NCBI GenBank assembly: GCA_903847205.1
Contig: CAINDA010000044.1
Location: 124,001-188,000 of the forward strand
Length of the DNA stretch: 64,000 nucleotides
Direction of reading: 5' to 3'
Source: an uncultured Bacteroidota bacterium
Lineage (GTDB): Bacteria; Bacteroidota; Bacteroidia; 2-12-FULL-35-15
The translations under genes were made by a program, and so were the position numbers. Position 1 is the first letter of the stretch. Each line of letters begins with the position of its first letter. The notes beneath the pieces were generated by a model. It did no database searches and was not told the origin of the DNA. It worked only from the letters and a program-made list of their open reading frames with translations. This document shows positions 61,341 through 64,000 of the stretch, piece after piece.

Positions 61341-61778
61341 ATGAGCGCAAAAAACTTTTTCACTGAAGATCAAAAACAGGCGATTGTGAAGGCAATTGCT
61401 GACGCGGAACTTAATACTTCCGGTGAAATCCGCGTGCATATTGATGATTATTGTAAAGGAGATGTGCTTGACTCAGCAACGGGTGTATTTCATAAATTAA
61501 AAATGACTGCAACCAAGCAGCGAAATGGTGTTTTGTTTTATGTAGCTGTGAAAGATCAAAAATTTGCCATACTGGGCGATAAAGGAATCAATGAAAAAGT
61601 ACCTGCCGATTTCTGGGACCACATAAAAAATACAATGCTTGCCCATTTCAAAAAGCAAGAGTTTACTGAAGGCCTGCGAAAAGGAATAGATATGGCCGGT
61701 GAAAAATTAAAAGTCCATTTTCCATTGCTGGATGATGATACCAATGAATTAATTAATGACATGAGTTTTGGAAAATAA
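61341..61778 (+). CDS. TPM-domain cytoplasmic protein
   Basis: A 145-residue TPM (TLP18.3/Psb32/MOLO-1) domain protein without a signal peptide. The family start FTEDQKQAIVKAIADAELNTSGEIRVHIDD is seen, followed by RNGVLFYVAVKDQKFAILGDKGINEKVPADFWDHIKN. Members may be phosphatases or assist membrane-complex repair, not settled. It sits between lemA and the second TPM gene, the latter starting 12 bases later, so co-transcription is likely. Confidence 0.88.
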   Translation: MSAKNFFTEDQKQAIVKAIADAELNTSGEIRVHIDDYCKGDVLDSATGVFHKLKMTATKQRNGVLFYVAVKDQKFAILGDKGINEKVPADFWDHIKNTMLAHFKKQEFTEGLRKGIDMAGEKLKVHFPLLDDDTNELINDMSFGK

Positions 61779-61789
61779 AAAAATATAAA

Positions 61790-62578
61790 TTGAAAAAACA
61801 TATCCTTCTATTCTTATTATTCATTTCTTCCTTTGCCTTTGCGCAAAGCGATAAGTACATACCTGAACGCCCAAATCCTCCCCGCTTAGTAAATAATTTA
61901 TCAAAAGAATTTCCGAATTTTCTTTCCAGCCAGGAAGAGTCACAGCTTGAAAGCAAATTAAAAAACTTTGCAAGGGAAACTTCTAATCAAATTGTAGTTA
62001 TAATTGTTGATGATTTAGGCGGTTTAGAAGCTTATGATTATGCAACCCGACTCGGGCAAAAATGGGGGGTAGGGCAGAAAAAAGAAGATAACGGTATTGT
62101 TATATTATTAAAGCCGACCCAGCCTCATGAATTATTTATAGCCCCCGGCTATGGCTTACAGGGCGCTATCCCAGACCTTACCACAAAGCAAATTCGTGAA
62201 AACGAAATGAACCCGTATTTAAAAGCGGGGCAAAATTATACGGCTCTTGATAAAGGTACCGATGTTTTAATGTCGCTGTCTAAAGGCGAATACAACTCTG
62301 ATGCTTACGGCAAAAAACATTCTAACAAAATGCCCGGCGCAGAATTTATCATTATAATAATTATCATCATCATATTTATTATAATGCGAGCAAGCAAAGG
62401 AGGCAATGGCGGCGACAGAGGCGGCTTAAGTATGGGAACCGGTTTTTTCTTAGGTTCAATGTTCGGCTCTGGGTTTGGCGGAGGCGGAGGAAGCAGCAGC
62501 AGCAGCGGAGATTCCGGAGGCTTCGGAGGTTTTGGAGGTGGCAGCTTTGGCGGCGGAGGTTCTGGCGGAAGCTGGTAA
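61790..62578 (+). CDS. TPM-domain secreted membrane protein with Gly/Ser-rich tail (YgcG type)
   Basis: The start is a TTG at 61790; the leader KKHILLFLLFISSFAFAQ follows and no ATG precedes it in frame. The 262-residue protein has a TPM domain (LSKEFPNFLSSQEESQLESKLKNFARETSNQIVVIIVDDLGGL and DNGIVILLKPTQPHELFIAPGYGLQGAIPD), one membrane helix of nearly pure Ile (EFIIIIIIIIIFIIM), and a tail of Gly, Ser and Phe (GGGSSSSSGDSGGFGGFGGG). This is the YgcG layout that occurs with LemA. It is probably an envelope protein acting with LemA. Confidence 0.88.
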   Translation: MKKHILLFLLFISSFAFAQSDKYIPERPNPPRLVNNLSKEFPNFLSSQEESQLESKLKNFARETSNQIVVIIVDDLGGLEAYDYATRLGQKWGVGQKKEDNGIVILLKPTQPHELFIAPGYGLQGAIPDLTTKQIRENEMNPYLKAGQNYTALDKGTDVLMSLSKGEYNSDAYGKKHSNKMPGAEFIIIIIIIIIFIIMRASKGGNGGDRGGLSMGTGFFLGSMFGSGFGGGGGSSSSSGDSGGFGGFGGGSFGGGGSGGSW

Positions 62579-62611
62579 GTAAATAGTTAAAAGTTTAAAG
62601 TTTGAAAGTAA

Positions 62612-62641
62612 AAAAAAGAGTTCAGCCAGGGGTGAACTTTA
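62612..62641 (+). terminator. Hairpin after the LemA/TPM cluster
   Basis: Inverted repeat AGAGTTCA...TGAACTTT around GCCAGGGG, preceded by an A-run and followed by TTTAT. It lies 34 bases after the TPM stop. Confidence 0.55.
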
Positions 62642-62690
62642 TACCATCCAACTTTTCAACTTTAAACTTTCTAACTTTAAACTTAAAAAA

Positions 62691-63620
62691 CTATTCTTTC
62701 AGCCACTTTTCCAATTCACCCTGATCTAAATCCATATAATTAACATTATGCTCTACTGTGCTGTTATTTAACAGGTAAATAGCCGGCATATTTAATCCGG
62801 CCAGATAAATAAAACTCCTTCCTAATAATATGCAATGCTGAATATCTTCTGTATGCGTATTTTCAAAAAAAGGTTTTAAATTTTCATCATCGCCATTAAG
62901 GACAAAATAGAAGGGAATCTTAGGATTTCTTTCGCGAATGATCCTGATTTTATTCGCCGCAATACGGCAATGCGGACAAGTTAAGCTCATAAATGCAATT
63001 ACATGCTTTCCCTGCGAAAGCGTTTTGGGCGGAACGTTCAGTTTTGCATTATTGTAAAGAGAATCTAATTCAATTTTAAATTTATTTTCAGGTTTAGTAA
63101 GATATGCTTCTGAATAATCGAGCTCAACAGGATTAAGTATAAAAGGCATTGCAAACGATCCTGCTAAAAGCAGCGCATTAATAATTCTCAATTTCCCATT
63201 TAACTCCCAGCCCTTATGATTTTTGTATAAAATAAAAAATACAGCAAGCATGATGACATTTTTTATTAATGCCTCCAATGGCGTCATGCGAATATATGAG
63301 CCAAAACACCCGCAATTGCCTTTATTACCAGTAAAGAACATTAACAAAATGAGGTAGACGCAAAATACCAGTAATACTGCTATCCCTAATTTATATGCAA
63401 TTTTTCGAAGACTGATATTGAATAGAAGAAAAAATCCTATCAAAAATTCAAGGCCGATTAAAATACGTGCAATGAAGGGGGCTGCCTGCCAGTTAATAAT
63501 ACCAATATCTACAAAAGTATATTCGAAAGGCTCAATGGGATATAACTTGGTATATCCCGAAACAATAAAAACGGCACCTAAAAGGGAGCACAAAAAACCG
63601 AAAAATATTTTTTTTGACAT
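62691..63620 (-). CDS. DoxX/MauE-like membrane protein fused to a thioredoxin-like domain
   Basis: A 309-residue protein. Residues 1 to about 160 form four hydrophobic helices of DoxX/MauE type (FIVSGYTKLYPIEPFEY near the start, then FFTGNKGNCGCFGSYIRMTPLEALIKN with a Cys-x-Cys pair in a loop). After a linker, the C-terminal domain has a thioredoxin-like site, LTCPHCRIAAN near residue 230 (Cys-x2-Cys), and the cis-Pro segment NMPAIYLLN. The fusion suggests a membrane thiol-disulphide relay that moves electrons across the inner membrane. Similar proteins are common in Bacteroidota; the client is unknown. Its upstream neighbour is a small lipoprotein gene. Confidence 0.85.
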   Translation of the reverse strand: MSKKIFFGFLCSLLGAVFIVSGYTKLYPIEPFEYTFVDIGIINWQAAPFIARILIGLEFLIGFFLLFNISLRKIAYKLGIAVLLVFCVYLILLMFFTGNKGNCGCFGSYIRMTPLEALIKNVIMLAVFFILYKNHKGWELNGKLRIINALLLAGSFAMPFILNPVELDYSEAYLTKPENKFKIELDSLYNNAKLNVPPKTLSQGKHVIAFMSLTCPHCRIAANKIRIIRERNPKIPFYFVLNGDDENLKPFFENTHTEDIQHCILLGRSFIYLAGLNMPAIYLLNNSTVEHNVNYMDLDQGELEKWLKE

Positions 63621-63643
63621 TCGTTAAGATGTGTATAAAATAA

Positions 63644-63675
63644 AAAAGCGCCTCTCCAAAGAAAGGCGCTTTTTA
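63644..63675 (-). terminator. Rho-independent terminator after the small lipoprotein gene
   Basis: Stem AAAAGCGCCT/AGGCGCTTTT around a ten-base loop, A-run and T-run on either side. For the minus-strand gene at 63692 it lies just beyond the stop, and before the start of the DoxX-thioredoxin gene at 63620. Confidence 0.9.
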
Positions 63676-63691
63676 ATAAATAATCAAATGA

Positions 63692-63952
63692 TTATTTTAA
63701 TGAGCATGTTCTTGTTGTGGTATAAGTAACAGCCACACCCAATATAGTTGTAGTGCCCGTCACTGTAGCATTTAAACACTTTGATTCTGCTTGACTTGCT
63801 GTTGCTTTGTTATAAGTTATAATCTGTGGATCACTTGTTTGTGTCTGTCCATTAGAAACAGTCACATCCGTACAGGTACAAACGCGGTCCTTTTTGCATG
63901 AAGCAAAAGAAAAAGCTGTAGTTACTGCAACAAATAAAATTACTTTTTTCAT
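63692..63952 (-). CDS. Small lipoprotein, unknown
   Basis: An 86-residue protein with a lipoprotein leader (TTAFSFASC, Cys19) and a mature part of about 68 residues rich in Thr and Val, with four further Cys (RVCTCTD, SKCLN and RTCSLK). The Cys pattern suggests disulphides in a small extracytoplasmic domain, but I recognise no family. A terminator follows it, so it is probably transcribed alone. The remaining bases to 64000 upstream are AT-rich and should hold its promoter. Confidence 0.7.
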   Translation of the reverse strand: MKKVILFVAVTTAFSFASCKKDRVCTCTDVTVSNGQTQTSDPQIITYNKATASQAESKCLNATVTGTTTILGVAVTYTTTRTCSLK

Positions 63953-64000
63953 TTTTTTAAAATTTTTAATTAATTAAAATAATTTATTTTAAAGTGCAGG

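Overview
The window is a stretch of chromosome from a member of the Bacteroidota, though the genus cannot be named from it. The evidence is a 2,450-residue SprA/Sov-type protein (the translocon of the type IX secretion system), a secreted protein with a C-terminal type IX sorting domain, a GWxTD protein, many lipoproteins and outer-membrane barrels, AT-rich intergenic DNA with weak ribosome binding sites, and several promoters of the Bacteroidota TAnnTTTG type. I saw no rRNA, tRNA, CRISPR array or prophage. Most genes are housekeeping or envelope genes. Accessory DNA is concentrated around 22.5-27 kb, and a small mobile system sits at 51.6-54 kb.

Layout. 1-9 kb (mostly minus strand): the start of a secreted M1 metallopeptidase that runs off the left edge, two small proteins, a secreted C1-type cysteine peptidase, rlmB, a GWxTD lipoprotein, rmuC and a BamA-like outer-membrane protein. 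9-17 kb: a lipoprotein and a secreted protein, a tandem UspA protein, a 12-helix membrane protein resembling haem-copper oxidase/NnrS proteins with a decayed permease upstream, a thioesterase, a U32 tRNA hydroxylase coupled to a ferredoxin, a radical SAM/SPASM protein, and a previously unmarked fasciclin-domain pseudogene. Three copies of one perfect palindrome (ATGAT-N4-ATCAT) lie just upstream of starts in this block and suggest a shared CRP/FNR-type regulon. 17-21.5 kb: the dabA-dabB inorganic-carbon uptake pair. 21.6-27 kb: poorly conserved proteins separated by tandem repeats and hairpin elements, plus a ClsC-like phospholipase D lipoprotein.

27-41.4 kb: deoxynucleoside kinase, YqeY, barrel proteins, Mn-type superoxide dismutase, TM2 protein, nadD, a caspase/gingipain-like type IX cargo protein, an HMA-domain protein, a gamma-carbonic anhydrase, a sirtuin without zinc cysteines, malic enzyme (maeB) and ruvA. 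41.6-49 kb: sprA/sov. 49-54.9 kb: gcvH, VanZ, an ElaA-type acetyltransferase, deoC and a split pair of aldehyde dehydrogenases. Between deoC and the dehydrogenases sits a Y1 (REP-associated) transposase. 54.9-64 kb: two glycosyltransferases, purD, htpG (with a probable sigma-54 promoter), a LemA/TPM cluster, a DoxX/MauE-thioredoxin fusion and a small lipoprotein.

The strongest candidate for an unusual system is at 51.6-53.9 kb. A RAYT-type transposase is bracketed by near-identical long palindromes built on ACCTGACAGGT, carries another copy in frame inside its own coding sequence, and a fourth copy lies after the aldehyde dehydrogenase. The terminal bases of the two perfect copies differ in a compensatory way, so pairing is conserved. 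Other points of interest are the dabAB pair, the ATGAT-N4-ATCAT palindromes, the sigma-54-like htpG promoter, and the 62-63 bp tandem repeats inside an inverted-repeat-bounded cassette at 22.7-23.5 kb.
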